Shown: positions 7,676 to 17,481, numbered from the stretch's first letter. The stretch: DNA of 64,000 bases from Bosea vaviloviae (GCF_001741865.1 NZ_CP017147.1:823501-887500); one strand, 5' to 3'. Notes: generated by a model from the sequence alone, not told the origin. Program-made: numbers and translations.

Positions 7676-8407
7676 TCACCAGATCAAATCCCCGGCGAGG
7701 AAAGCGCGGGCCGCGATCGTCTGCGGCTCCACGAAGAAGTACTCGGCGAGGGAATCCTCGATCAGCCGGCCCCGGTGCAGGAACAGCACGCGATCGGCCA
7801 GTCGCTTCGCCTGGCCGAGATCATGCGTCGACATCAAGACCGTGATGCCCTCCGCCACGAGACCGGTCAGCAACTCCTCGATCTGCCGCGTCGCGGCAGG
7901 GTCGAGCTGCGAGGTAGGCTCGTCCAGGAAGAGCAGTTCGGGCCTCAAGCTCCAGGCGCGAGCGATGGCCAGGCGCTGCTGCTCGCCGCCCGAGAGCAGC
8001 CGCGCCGGCTGCGTCGCGCGCTCGAGCAGGCCGAAGCGCTGCAGCGCGGCCCAGGCGCGTTCGCGCCGCTCCAGGCGCGCGACGCCCGCCGACGCCAGCG
8101 CATGATCGATATTGGCCTCGACCGAGCGGCGCAGCATGATCGGCTTCTGGAACACCATGGCGTGGCGTTTCGCGCGCCCGGTCGCGCCGGCTGCCCAGTG
8201 CACGCGGCCCTCGCTCGGCGTCAGCAGGCCGTGGCAGAGCCTGAGCATCAGCGATTTGCCGGCGCCATTGGGCCCGAGCAGCACGGTGACTCCGCCCGCA
8301 GGCACGACGAGGCTGACTGCATCGACCAATTTGCGCCCCTCCCCGAGGAAGGAGACGGTCTCGAGGCTGAGCGGCAGGATCGAGGTCACGTCACGCATCA
8401 TGTTCAT
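7676..8407 (-). CDS. tupC: Tungstate ABC transporter ATP-binding protein TupC
   Basis: A 243-residue ABC ATPase of the phosphate/tungstate/molybdate importer class. Walker A is GPNGAGKS (about residues 44-51), the Q-loop is MVFQKP, the signature is LLSGGEQQRLAIARAW, Walker B is LLFLDEPTSQLDP and the switch is STHDLGQAKRLADRV. The ATG at 8407 overlaps the tupB stop as ATGA. It energises TupB, with TupA (69 bases downstream) as binding protein. Confidence 0.9.
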   Translation of the reverse strand: MNMMRDVTSILPLSLETVSFLGEGRKLVDAVSLVVPAGGVTVLLGPNGAGKSLMLRLCHGLLTPSEGRVHWAAGATGRAKRHAMVFQKPIMLRRSVEANIDHALASAGVARLERRERAWAALQRFGLLERATQPARLLSGGEQQRLAIARAWSLRPELLFLDEPTSQLDPAATRQIEELLTGLVAEGITVLMSTHDLGQAKRLADRVLFLHRGRLIEDSLAEYFFVEPQTIAARAFLAGDLIW

Positions 8408-9105
8408 CCGGCATAGCGGGCGCCGATGCGGCTCGCCCCGAAGGCGACCGCGTTGATCGCCAGCGTCAGCGCGATCAGCACGAGCCCGAGCCCGAGCGCC
8501 AGGGCTAAGTCGCCCTTGGAGGTCTCCAACGTGATCGTCGTCGTCATGGTGCGGGTGTAGCCGGCGATGTTGCCGCCAACGATCAGCACCGCGCCGACCT
8601 CGGCACTCGCCCGGCCGAAGCCGGCGAGCAGCGCGGTAGCCAACGCAAAGCGCCCATCGAAGAGCAGGGTCGGGATCGCGCGCATCCCCTCGAGCCCGAC
8701 CGAGCGCAGATGGTCGCGATACTCGCTCCAGAGATCCTCGACCGTCTGGCGTGTCAGCGCGATCACGATCGGCAGGACCAGGATCACCTGCGCCGCGATC
8801 ATCGCGGTCGGCGTGAACAGCAGCCCGAGCGGGCCGAGCGGGCCCGAGCGCGAGAGCATCAGGAAGACGAAAAGCCCGGCCACGACCGGCGGCAGGCCCA
8901 TCAGTGCGTTGAGGCAGACGATGACGACCGAGCGGCCGGGAAAGCGCGCCAGCGCCAGGGCCGCTCCGAGCGGCAGGCCGATCAGCCCCGCGATCAGCAC
9001 GGCGGTCAGCGTCACCCTGAGCGACAGGCCCACAATCGCCAGGAAACCGGGATCGAGCCCGACCACCAGCGCGAAGGCCGCCTTGAAGATCGCCGCGAAG
9101 TCCAC
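8404..9105 (-). CDS. tupB: Tungstate ABC transporter permease TupB
   Basis: A 233-residue inner-membrane permease with a binding-protein-dependent transport (BPD_transp_1) domain and about five to six transmembrane segments. The EAA loop is visible as EYRDHLRSVGLEGMRAIPTLL. I prefer the GTG at 9105, which has GGGGGAG about nine bases upstream; the frame can be extended to a TTG at 9168, but that stretch encodes only a translated direct repeat. First gene of the nine-gene tupBCA-modA-modA-trmO-fecBCD-like operon, divergent from the COG1910-type regulator. Confidence 0.88.
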   Translation of the reverse strand: MDFAAIFKAAFALVVGLDPGFLAIVGLSLRVTLTAVLIAGLIGLPLGAALALARFPGRSVVIVCLNALMGLPPVVAGLFVFLMLSRSGPLGPLGLLFTPTAMIAAQVILVLPIVIALTRQTVEDLWSEYRDHLRSVGLEGMRAIPTLLFDGRFALATALLAGFGRASAEVGAVLIVGGNIAGYTRTMTTTITLETSKGDLALALGLGLVLIALTLAINAVAFGASRIGARYAG

Positions 9106-9121
9106 CGTCCGTCGCGCTCCC

Positions 9122-9191
9122 CCGAAAGCCAGACCTGTCCGAAAGCCCAGACCTGCCCGAAAGCTCAAGCCTGCGAACAGCCAAAGCCTGC
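9122..9191. promoter_or_regulatory. Iteron-like direct repeats upstream of tupB
   Basis: Three good and one weaker copy of an about 18-base unit CCGAAAGCCCAGACCTGC stand head to tail at 9122, 9139, 9157 and about 9174, between tupB and the divergent regulator gene. Their place suggests an operator array for that regulator. Alternatively they are just a slippage repeat in the 5' leader. Confidence 0.4.
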
Positions 9192-9264
9192 AGACACTTG
9201 TGATTTCTAGAGTTCAATGCGACCAATTGCCAATCTTGGAACAAGAACAGCCTGGCGCAACCAG

Positions 9265-10155
9265 ATGCAGGACCGGATTTATCTGACCACCGAGGAGGCC
9301 GCCGCCTATCTGCGGCTCAAGGAGCGCAAGCTCTACGAGCTCGTCGCGCATAGTGCCGTGCCCTGCACCAAAGTCAGCGGCAAATGGCTGTTCCCGCGTG
9401 CAGCGCTCGACCGCTGGCTCGAGGCCGGGCTGGCGCGGCCCGAGGGCATGCAGCCCACAAACCCGCCGCCGATCATCGGCGGCAGCCAGGATTCGCTGCT
9501 AGAGGTCGCCGTGCGTGATTCCGGCTGCGGTCTGGCGCTGTTGGCGGAAGGCTCGCAGGCCGGGCTCGACCGGCTGACGCGCGGCGAGGTCGCCATCGCC
9601 GCGATCCATCTCCATGCGACGCCCGATAATGACGCGGCCAACCCGGCCGCGATCCGGGCGGAGCCCGGCCTGTTCGACGCGGTGGTGATCGGTTTCGCCC
9701 GGCGCGAGCAGGGCTTGCTGATGGCGCCCGGCAATCCGCTCGCCCTTGCCGGCATCGCCTCGGCTGTCGAAAGGCGTGCCCGCTTCGCCCGTCGCCAGCA
9801 GGGCGCCGGCGCGCAATTGCTGCTGACGAGCCTGATGGCGCGCGACGGCATCACTGACGGCCGCATGGTCATGGCCGAGGGCATCTGCGCCACGGGCCAG
9901 GATCTGGCCCTGGCGATCCGCACCGGCCGCGCCGATTGCGGCATCGCCTCGCGCGCCATCGCTGCCGCCTTCGGCCTCGATTTCCTGCCGCTGGTCTGGG
10001 AGCATGTCGATCTGGTGATGCGCCGCCGGACCTATTTCGAACCGGCGACGCAAACCCTGCTCGCCTGGATGCGCAGGCCCGACATGGCGGCAAGGGCGCG
10101 CGAACTCGGCGGCTATGATCTGGCGCAGAGCGGCGAGGTCAGGCTGAATCGCTGA
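9265..10155 (+). CDS. Excisionase-type HTH regulator with molybdate-binding-like domain (COG1910)
   Basis: A 296-residue one-component regulator. Residues 1-60 form a winged MerR/excisionase-type helix-turn-helix (YLTTEEAAAYLRLKERKLYELV, then KVSGKWLFPRAALDRWLE). The remainder is a type-2 periplasmic-binding-protein-like sensor of the COG1910 kind, including FARRQQGAGAQLLLTSLM and RTGRADCGIASRAIAAAFG. Such fusions are known as cytoplasmic sensors of molybdate or tungstate. It is divergent from the tupBCA operon, which it probably controls. Start ATG 9265 (MQDRIYLTTEE); a longer frame begins at 9217, and neither has a strong ribosome site. Confidence 0.83.
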   Translation: MQDRIYLTTEEAAAYLRLKERKLYELVAHSAVPCTKVSGKWLFPRAALDRWLEAGLARPEGMQPTNPPPIIGGSQDSLLEVAVRDSGCGLALLAEGSQAGLDRLTRGEVAIAAIHLHATPDNDAANPAAIRAEPGLFDAVVIGFARREQGLLMAPGNPLALAGIASAVERRARFARRQQGAGAQLLLTSLMARDGITDGRMVMAEGICATGQDLALAIRTGRADCGIASRAIAAAFGLDFLPLVWEHVDLVMRRRTYFEPATQTLLAWMRRPDMAARARELGGYDLAQSGEVRLNR

Positions 10156-10202
10156 GCAAGGGCGTGCGGCAGCCAGCGGGACTTTCGGTGCATGCGCCAC
10201 TT

Positions 10203-10423
10203 CCCTTCCCCCCTCGCGGGGGAAGGTGGATCGGCGAAGCCGAGACGGATGAGGGGGCGCTGTGAGCTTTCCGCCTCAGCGCAACACGACGCCAACCGGA
10301 AAAGGCACGGCGCCCCCTCATCCGCCCCTCCGGGGCACCTTCTCCCGCATCAAAGTCGGCTGTTGCCCACTTTGACACTTTGGGTTGCCCATCTTGGGCA
10401 AGCCCGAGATGGGTGGGAGAAGG
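10203..10423. repeat. Mosaic palindromic intergenic repeat, copy 1, with double-hairpin module
   Basis: Outer CTTCCCC/GGGGAAGG palindromes and a GGATGAGGGGGCGC block enclose a double hairpin (A 10350-10374, B 10388-10413). Related copies lie at 25226-25385, 41274-41493 and 44342-44610. The style matches rhizobial RIME-type mosaic elements. This copy is the most degenerate: hairpin A has one mismatch and hairpin B one G-T pair. Confidence 0.8.
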
Positions 10424-10437
10424 GAGCTGGCCCGTTT

Positions 10438-11223
10438 TCACGCAGGACCACCAAAATTCCGCCAGGCGCCGACCCGGTGCACCGCCTCCCGGTCGCGCCC
10501 GATCTCCCCGAATGGCGAGACCGGCCAGTCCCAGCTCTCATCCGGCTTGGGGAGTGCGACGCCGCGCATCAGATCGAGCCGCTCGATTACCGTCCCGGCC
10601 CTGTCCCGCTCGACCATCTCGACATCGCTGAGCAGGACGACGCGCCCCTGAAAGCGCGCGAGATCGTCGAGATGCCAGGCGATGCAGCGCGCCGGCAAAT
10701 CGACCGGAAAGGCGGCAGTCCGCTCCGGATTCTCCTCCAGCCAGTCCTCCACCGGCCAGGCGAGCTGCGAGAGAAGATTGGCCGAGATCACGAGATCGAT
10801 GCCCACATCCGCAAGCAGATCGGCGAGCGGGTCGATCCGTCCCTCGCTCTGCCCGGCGAGCCAGCCCATCACACCGCTGAGATCGCGCGTCAGGAGCGTG
10901 ACCTTGCGGCGAAAGGCCATGCGCAGCCTGACCGACGGCAGATGCACGGCGTCGACCAGCAGCACGCGCTGGAAGCCTTCGCAAAGCAGGTCGAGCGGCA
11001 CATCCCGCACCAGCCCCGAGCCGAGCACGACGACGCAGCGCCGGGATGGCAGCGCCGCGACCACATCCGCCACCACGGCGCGGCAGCGCCCGTGATGCGC
11101 GGCCCAGGCCTTGCGGTGGCGAAAGCCGCGCGCCCACAGCGCCGTGCTCTCCGACACCAGCCCCAGCCGCCGCGTCATCCGCCCGGCCGGTGTGATCAGC
11201 CTGAGCGCGAGTTCGGCGAGCAT
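10438..11223 (-). CDS. Conserved protein with methyltransferase-like Rossmann segment
   Basis: A 261-residue protein that I cannot name. A segment reading RRCVVVLGSGLVRDVPLDLL followed by FQRVLLVDAVH resembles motifs I and II of class I SAM-dependent methyltransferases. The later DLVISANLLSQLAWPVEDW would be the motif IV region. It ends in a short C-terminal tail without membrane segments. ATG 11223 with GGAG about 10 bases upstream; a GTG directly precedes it. It lies 19 bases downstream of the DSD1-family gene, same strand, and could be co-transcribed. Function unknown; methyltransferase activity is inference. Confidence 0.7.
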   Translation of the reverse strand: MLAELALRLITPAGRMTRRLGLVSESTALWARGFRHRKAWAAHHGRCRAVVADVVAALPSRRCVVVLGSGLVRDVPLDLLCEGFQRVLLVDAVHLPSVRLRMAFRRKVTLLTRDLSGVMGWLAGQSEGRIDPLADLLADVGIDLVISANLLSQLAWPVEDWLEENPERTAAFPVDLPARCIAWHLDDLARFQGRVVLLSDVEMVERDRAGTVIERLDLMRGVALPKPDESWDWPVSPFGEIGRDREAVHRVGAWRNFGGPA

Positions 11224-11242
11224 CACATGCTCCGCGATGGGT

Positions 11243-12379
11243 TCAGGTCAGCGCGCCGCGCGCCGCCACCGGCCAGAGCGCCTCGACATGGGCGTCCGGC
11301 CCGTGCATCCCGCGCACGCAGACATACCAGTCGTGCAGGTTCACCGTCGGGTCGCAATGACCCGGCACGAGCAGGACATGCTCGCCACGATGCGGCAGCG
11401 CGATCGGGTCGCCGGTCAGCACGCCATGCTCGTCGGAGGGTTTCGTGTAGACGGCGCCCTCGCGCCGGAACGGCATCGGCATGCCGGAATCGATCGCCGC
11501 CGCCTTGTGCCCGGCATCGACGACGGCGCGGTCGGGCACCGGCTTGCTCATCACCCCGGTCAGGATGAAGAGCGCATGCTCGAAGGCGCGGAACGGCGTG
11601 CCGTCCGCCTGCCGGTTGCGGGCGTAATCGGCGTCCATGAAGATGTAGGAGCCGGCCTGGATCTCGTTCCAGATGCCCGAGGCGGTCTCGATCTCATAGG
11701 TGCCGGTGCCGGCCCCGCTGACGACGCCGCAGCTCAGGCCGGCCTGGGCCAGGCGTTCGACCGTGTTGCGGGCCGAGAGGCCGGCGCGCTCGATCGCCTC
11801 GCGCCGCTCGTCGATCGAGCGCATATGCTGGGCCGTGCCGTGATAGGCCTGCAGGCCGCCGAAGCGCAAAGTATTGCTGCGCGAGACCGCCTCGGCGATC
11901 CTGACCGCCGCCTCGCCGGGCGCAACGCCGCAACGCCGCCCGCCGACATCGATCTCGACCAGGACATCGAACACGACATCATGGCGCGCGGCGGCTTCCG
12001 CCGCCTCGCGCACGCCGTCGAGATGGTCGACACAGAGGCTGATCTTGGCGCTGCGGGCGAGCTGCGCCAGCCGGTCGAGCTTGGCGGCACCCGCGACCTC
12101 GTTGGAAACCAGCACGTCCTGCACGCCGCCCGCGACCAGGATCTCGGCCTCCGAGACCTTCTGGCAGCATTGCCCGACGGCGCCATGGGCGATCTGGCGC
12201 AGGGCGATCTCGGGGCTCTTATGCGTCTTGGCGTGCGGCCTCAAGCGGATGCCATGGGCCTGCGTATAGGCCGCCATGGCGACGAGGTTGCGTTCGAAGG
12301 CATCGAGGTCGAGCACCAGGGCAGGCGTGTCGATCTCGCTGAATCTCTGGCCGGCTTGGGCCGGCGGATGCAAGGGCAT
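11243..12379 (-). CDS. DSD1-family PLP enzyme (D-threonine aldolase / D-serine dehydratase-like)
   Basis: A 378-residue fold-type III PLP enzyme. The N-terminal TIM barrel holds the PLP lysine in RPHAKTHKSP (Lys51); the C-terminal domain holds the metal-binding motif VPGHCDPTVN with His and Cys, as in D-threonine aldolase, eukaryotic D-serine dehydratase and beta-hydroxyaspartate aldolase. Substrate choice within this family cannot be fixed from sequence alone; D-threonine, D-serine and 3-hydroxyaspartate are all options. Start ATG 12379 (MPLHPPAQ); AGGAG lies about 13 bases upstream. Divergent from the MsbA-like exporter gene. Confidence 0.85.
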   Translation of the reverse strand: MPLHPPAQAGQRFSEIDTPALVLDLDAFERNLVAMAAYTQAHGIRLRPHAKTHKSPEIALRQIAHGAVGQCCQKVSEAEILVAGGVQDVLVSNEVAGAAKLDRLAQLARSAKISLCVDHLDGVREAAEAAARHDVVFDVLVEIDVGGRRCGVAPGEAAVRIAEAVSRSNTLRFGGLQAYHGTAQHMRSIDERREAIERAGLSARNTVERLAQAGLSCGVVSGAGTGTYEIETASGIWNEIQAGSYIFMDADYARNRQADGTPFRAFEHALFILTGVMSKPVPDRAVVDAGHKAAAIDSGMPMPFRREGAVYTKPSDEHGVLTGDPIALPHRGEHVLLVPGHCDPTVNLHDWYVCVRGMHGPDAHVEALWPVAARGALT

Positions 12380-12455
12380 GGGCTGTCGCAATCTCCTGAA
12401 TCGGTTGTGGCTATCGGACGCCAGCTTCGTGTCTGGAGCAAGACCCGAGTGGCGA

Positions 12456-12514
12456 ATGGCGAATGGCGAGTGAAATCTTCGCGGATTCGCCACTCGCCAC
12501 TCGCCATTCGCCAT
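12456..12514. repeat. Inverted repeat built of 7-bp GGCGAAT units
   Basis: Arms ATGGCGAATGGCGAGTG (12456-12472) and its exact reverse complement (12498-12514) flank a 25-base spacer. Each arm contains tandem GGCGAAT/GGCGAGT units. It sits between the divergent DSD1 and exporter genes and would form a hairpin in either transcript. Confidence 0.75.
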
Positions 12515-12529
12515 GGTAGGCCCCGCGCC

Positions 12530-14350
12530 ATGAAGATCGGCCGCGTTACCGACGACACTTTCGCGCTTTTCGCTCGCGTCTGGCGCGAGCAGGGCAAGAC
12601 CTACCTGCCGCAAATGGCGATGATCATGGGCCTCGTGGTCGTGATCGCCGCGACGACGAGCTTCTATCCACTGCTGATCAAGGCGGCGTTCGACGCTTTC
12701 GCCGACCCGCTCAGCGCCGAGGCAACCGGCTTCGTGCGCCGGATGGAGCGGCTCGTCTCGAAATCGATCGACATCGAGATCGGCGTCGTCAACGCCGTCG
12801 CGATCGTCGTCGTCATCGTCACCGCGATCAAGGGTTTCTCCCTGCTGACGCAGACCGTGATGACCAACAGCGTCGTCAGCCGCATCGAGGCCGACATGCA
12901 GACGCAGCTCTACGCGCATCTGATCGACGCCGACCTCGCCCAGCTGCAAAAAGAGAACCCCGCCTCCCTCACGCAGCGCTTCACCACCGACTTCACCTTC
13001 GTCAAGGAGGCGCTGACGCGGCTGGTCAACATCGCCGTGCGCGACGTGCTGACCGCGATCGCGCTCGTCGGCGCCCTGCTCTGGATCGACTGGCAGATGA
13101 CCTTGGTCGTGCTGCTGATCGCGCCGATCGTGGCGCGGCCGATCGGCCGCATCGGCAAGAAGCTGCGCCGCATGGCGGTGTCGCAGCAGGAACAGACCGG
13201 CGTGATGGCGAGCCTCGTCACCGAGAGCCTGCAGGGTGCGCGCGCCGCCAAGACCGATTCGCTCGAGCCCTATCTCAAGGCGCGCGCGGCGGCTGCCTTC
13301 GAATCGATCCGCGCCGTCAAGATGAAGTCGGCCAATGCGCGCGGCCGGCTCGATCCGCTGCTCGAGGTCGCGGGCGGCATTGCGGTCGCGGGCGTGCTCG
13401 CCGCGATCGGCGTGCGCATCACCTCCGGCGGCTCGACGGTCGGCGATTTCACCGGCTATGTCTCGGCGCTGCTGCTGGCGGCGCAGCCGATGCGCTCGCT
13501 CGGCAACCTCAACGCCATCGTCCAGGAGGCCGGCGCCTCGCTGAAGCGCTATTACGCCCTGATCGACGAAAAGCCGGTGATCACGCAGCGCCCCGACGCC
13601 AGGCCGCTTGCGGTCGGGGTCGGCGAGATCGCCTTCAAGGGCCTGCGTTTCCGCTATCGCGACGATGCCCGCGCGCTGGAGGGCGTCGATCTCACCGTCC
13701 AGGGCGGCAAGATGACGGCGCTGGTCGGCCGCTCCGGCTCCGGCAAATCGACCTTGCTTGCTTTGGTGCCGCGGCTCTACGACCCCAGCGAGGGCCGCGT
13801 CGAGATCGATGGGCAGGATCTGCGCGACCTCTCGCTCGCCAGCCTGCGCAGCCAGATCGGCGTGGTCAGCCAGGATGTCGTGCTGTTCGACGATACGGTG
13901 CGCGCCAATATCAGCTTCGGCCGGCCCGACGCGACTGAGGACGAGGTCGTCGCCGCCGCTAAGGGCGCGGCCGCTCATGACTTCATCATGGCGATGCCGG
14001 AGGGCTATGACAGCCAGGTCGGCGAGCGCGGCTCGAAGCTTTCGGGTGGCGAGCGCCAGCGCATCGCCATCGCCCGCGCCATCCTGAAGGACGCGCCGAT
14101 CCTGCTGCTCGACGAGGCGACCAGCGCGCTCGACACCGAATCCGAGCGGCTCGTCCAGCAGGCGCTGGCTCGCCTGATGCAGAACCGCACCACGCTGGTG
14201 ATCGCCCACCGCCTCTCGACCGTGCGCGAGGCTGACCTCATCGTCGTGCTGGACGAGGGCAAGATCGTCGAGACAGGCAGCCACGACGCCCTGCTGGCGC
14301 GCGACGGCAGCTATGCCCGGCTGCACCGGCTACAATTCGTCGAGAGCTGA
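12530..14350 (+). CDS. MsbA/LmrA-like ABC exporter, fused membrane and ATPase domains
   Basis: A 606-residue half-transporter. Residues 1-330 are a type IV transmembrane domain with about six helices; the ATPase domain follows with Walker A GRSGSGKST, Q-loop VVSQDVVLFDDT, signature KLSGGERQRIAIARAI, Walker B ILLLDEATSALDTESE and switch IAHRLSTV. Homodimers of such proteins export lipids, peptides or drugs. ATG 12530 (MKIGRVTDD); the much longer open frame upstream is a shadow. No partner gene suggests a substrate; a lipid-A flippase-like role is possible but not shown. Confidence 0.9.
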   Translation: MKIGRVTDDTFALFARVWREQGKTYLPQMAMIMGLVVVIAATTSFYPLLIKAAFDAFADPLSAEATGFVRRMERLVSKSIDIEIGVVNAVAIVVVIVTAIKGFSLLTQTVMTNSVVSRIEADMQTQLYAHLIDADLAQLQKENPASLTQRFTTDFTFVKEALTRLVNIAVRDVLTAIALVGALLWIDWQMTLVVLLIAPIVARPIGRIGKKLRRMAVSQQEQTGVMASLVTESLQGARAAKTDSLEPYLKARAAAAFESIRAVKMKSANARGRLDPLLEVAGGIAVAGVLAAIGVRITSGGSTVGDFTGYVSALLLAAQPMRSLGNLNAIVQEAGASLKRYYALIDEKPVITQRPDARPLAVGVGEIAFKGLRFRYRDDARALEGVDLTVQGGKMTALVGRSGSGKSTLLALVPRLYDPSEGRVEIDGQDLRDLSLASLRSQIGVVSQDVVLFDDTVRANISFGRPDATEDEVVAAAKGAAAHDFIMAMPEGYDSQVGERGSKLSGGERQRIAIARAILKDAPILLLDEATSALDTESERLVQQALARLMQNRTTLVIAHRLSTVREADLIVVLDEGKIVETGSHDALLARDGSYARLHRLQFVES

Positions 14351-14384
14351 GGCGCTCGACAAGCCAGGTTATCGTTGAACCGCG

Positions 14385-14546
14385 CCGTCATCCTGGCCGA
14401 AGCCCTCCGGTCCGATCTTCGATCGGCCCAAGGATAAACTCCGCGCAGCGCCGGGCTCCGAAGCGCGTCATGGTCGGGCTTGACCCGGCCATCTCGAAAA
14501 TCGGAGCGCTCTGGTCATGAGATTCTCGGGGCAAGCCCGAGAATGA
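14385..14546. repeat. Mosaic dispersed repeat with CAAG-loop hairpins
   Basis: Three joined blocks: a CCGAAGCCCTCCGGTCCGATC block shared with 62190-62245, an ATGGTCGGGCTTGACCCGG imperfect hairpin (14470-14492), and a GCTCTGGTCATGAG block with hairpin 14522-14544 as at 1744 and 62272. It separates the convergent exporter and ialB-like genes. Confidence 0.7.
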
Positions 14547-14552
14547 CGCCCT

Positions 14553-15140
14553 TCAAGGCTCTCTTGCCAGCGCCTCGGCCGCCGCCTGGAAGCCGCGGAA
14601 GGAGAAGGGCAGCGTCACAGGCCGGTTCGCCGCGTCCTGGAAGCGCAGTTGCCCGCCGTCCGAATAGCCGCGCCAGCGCTTCAGCAGGTCCTCGCTCATC
14701 GATACCTCGGCGAAGCAGCCGCCCGGAATGCAGCGCGAGAACGCCGCCAGGGTGCCCTCGTCCTTCTCGCCCAGCGCGACGCGTACGCCGGCATTGGGAC
14801 CCAGCGTCACATTCGGCGCGACCTGCACGACGAGCTTGTAGGGCTCGGTCTTGACCGGCCGGCCGACCGCGACGAGCGCCACCGGCCCCTGCTGCCCCTG
14901 GACCTGCAAGGTCTGCACGACCTCGCAGATGCGGGTGCCGACGCCCTGCTGGCAGCGATGCGTCCAGTCGCCATAGGTCGCGGTGGTGTTGTCGGGCTGC
15001 GAAACGCCGCCGGGGGCGGGAGCCGCTGCCGCCGGGCGCTGTTGCCCTTGGGCTGCAGCCGGGCTGCGTTGCGCCTGGGCGAAGGCCGAGCCGGCGCAGA
15101 TCAGAGCCAGCAACACGGTCGGGGAAGTGAGGTGCTTCAT
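14553..15140 (-). CDS. Invasion-associated locus B (IalB) family secreted protein
   Basis: A 195-residue protein with signal peptide MKHLTSPTVLLALICAGSAF, then a Pro/Ala/Gln-rich linker to about residue 50, then the IalB domain: TATYGDWTHRCQQ, CEVVQTLQVQGQQGPVALVAVG, and FSRCIPGGCFAEVSMSEDLL with paired cysteines. IalB was named for Bartonella erythrocyte invasion, but the family is widespread in free-living Rhizobiales as periplasmic or envelope proteins. Single gene, convergent with the exporter gene. Confidence 0.88.
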   Translation of the reverse strand: MKHLTSPTVLLALICAGSAFAQAQRSPAAAQGQQRPAAAAPAPGGVSQPDNTTATYGDWTHRCQQGVGTRICEVVQTLQVQGQQGPVALVAVGRPVKTEPYKLVVQVAPNVTLGPNAGVRVALGEKDEGTLAAFSRCIPGGCFAEVSMSEDLLKRWRGYSDGGQLRFQDAANRPVTLPFSFRGFQAAAEALAREP

Positions 15141-15251
15141 GTCGCGGCGTTTCCAGAGATTTCGTTGGAAACACTATTGACGCGACGCCGTGCCCTTAGG
15201 CAAGAGCCGCCGCCATCTTGGGAACGGCGGTTCGCAATTCTGTCACCGGCC

Positions 15252-15301
15252 AGAGCAGGATGCGAAAAAGTGGGAACCGGTTTTTCGCGTCAATCCTGCT
15301 C
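15252..15301. repeat. Palindromic repeat with AAAAAGTGGGAACCGG core
   Basis: Outer arms AGCAGGAT/ATCCTGCT surround GCGAAAAAGTGGGAACCGG and TTTTTCGC, a palindrome common in Rhizobiales intergenic DNA. Relatives lie at 46841-46889 and 58611-58663, and a degenerate one near 43405-43440. It lies downstream of obgE. Confidence 0.7.
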
Positions 15302-15321
15302 TTACCCTTTGATGAGAGCCA

Positions 15322-16517
<1,196 letters not shown>

Positions 16518-16578
16518 TGGAAAGCGTGTGTGGCCTTGGCTTTAGGCTGATGCGCCCTGCGGGGCAATCCCGCCACGC

Positions 16579-17445
16579 CTACGCCGCCAGCCGCGGCGCG
16601 GCCATTTCGTCGCGCAGCGCGTCGGCAAAGCGCCTTGCCGCGAGCCCCGGCTGCGGCCCTATGATCAGGCCGACCGAGAGATCGAACAATGCAGGCAGGT
16701 CGTCTGCCGGGCCCAGGCGCCGCAGGCTCGGCGGAATCGCGCTCTCGGTCAGGGCCGTGACGCAAAACCCAGCCTCGACGGCCGAAAGCATGCCCGAAGT
16801 GTGCGAGCAGGAGAACACCAGCCGGTGCGCCTTGCCCGCCGCGCCCAGTGCCTGGAGGATACGCGGGCGCGCCCGGCAGCCCTCCGAGAACAGCGCCAGC
16901 GGCAGCACCTCCTGCAGTTCCGGGCGATGGCCGCGCCCCGCGACCCAGATCATCGCCTCGCGCCGCAAAACCTCGCCGATCGGCCGGTTGGGATCCTGCG
17001 TCACCACGGCGAGGTCGAATTCGCCGGCCGCCAGCGCCGGCTCGATCCGCTTCGAGAGATCGCAGCGCAATTCGAGCTCGACCTTGGGGTGCTCGGCCGC
17101 GAACCGCGCGATCAGCGGGCGCAGATAGGCGTCCATGTAATCGTCGGGAATGCCGATGCGCAGCCGCCCCGAGGCCGACGCGCCGCCGAGATCGGCCAGC
17201 GCCTCGCGCTCGATCGCCAGAAGCCGGCGCGCATGCGCGATCAATCGTTCGCCCGCATCGGTCGGCGTAACGCCCCGGCGCGAGCGCTCGAGCAGGCGAT
17301 GGCCGATCTGGCTCTCGAGATCCTGGATCCGCACCGAGATCGCCGATTGCGTGCGGCCGAGCCTGGCGCTTGCAGCGGTGAAACCGCCGGTCTCGGCGAC
17401 CGCGACCAGCATGTCGAGCGCGGCGAGATCGAAATGCGCCGTCAT
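16579..17445 (-). CDS. LysR-family transcriptional regulator
   Basis: A 288-residue LysR protein. The winged HTH at residues 5-65 reads LDMLVAVAETGGFTAASARL and RTQSAISVRIQDLE; a periplasmic-binding-like effector domain follows (RLRIGIPDDYMDAYLRPL onward). It is divergent from the EamA exporter gene with about 108 bases between starts, the classic arrangement in which a LysR protein controls its neighbour. The effector is unknown. Confidence 0.9.
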   Translation of the reverse strand: MTAHFDLAALDMLVAVAETGGFTAASARLGRTQSAISVRIQDLESQIGHRLLERSRRGVTPTDAGERLIAHARRLLAIEREALADLGGASASGRLRIGIPDDYMDAYLRPLIARFAAEHPKVELELRCDLSKRIEPALAAGEFDLAVVTQDPNRPIGEVLRREAMIWVAGRGHRPELQEVLPLALFSEGCRARPRILQALGAAGKAHRLVFSCSHTSGMLSAVEAGFCVTALTESAIPPSLRRLGPADDLPALFDLSVGLIIGPQPGLAARRFADALRDEMAAPRLAA

Positions 17446-17481
17446 GAGGCAAACTCCATCGATCGATTTTAGGAATGGTTG

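Noticed and set aside
9105..9168. TTG start for tupB at 9168
   Set aside because: It adds a translated direct repeat before the first membrane segment and has no ribosome site, while GTG 9105 has GGGGGAG upstream.
10203..10423. CRISPR array or tRNA-like structure in the repeat-rich gaps
   Set aside because: Repeats are palindromic mosaics without regular spacers, and no cloverleaf or conserved T-loop was found.
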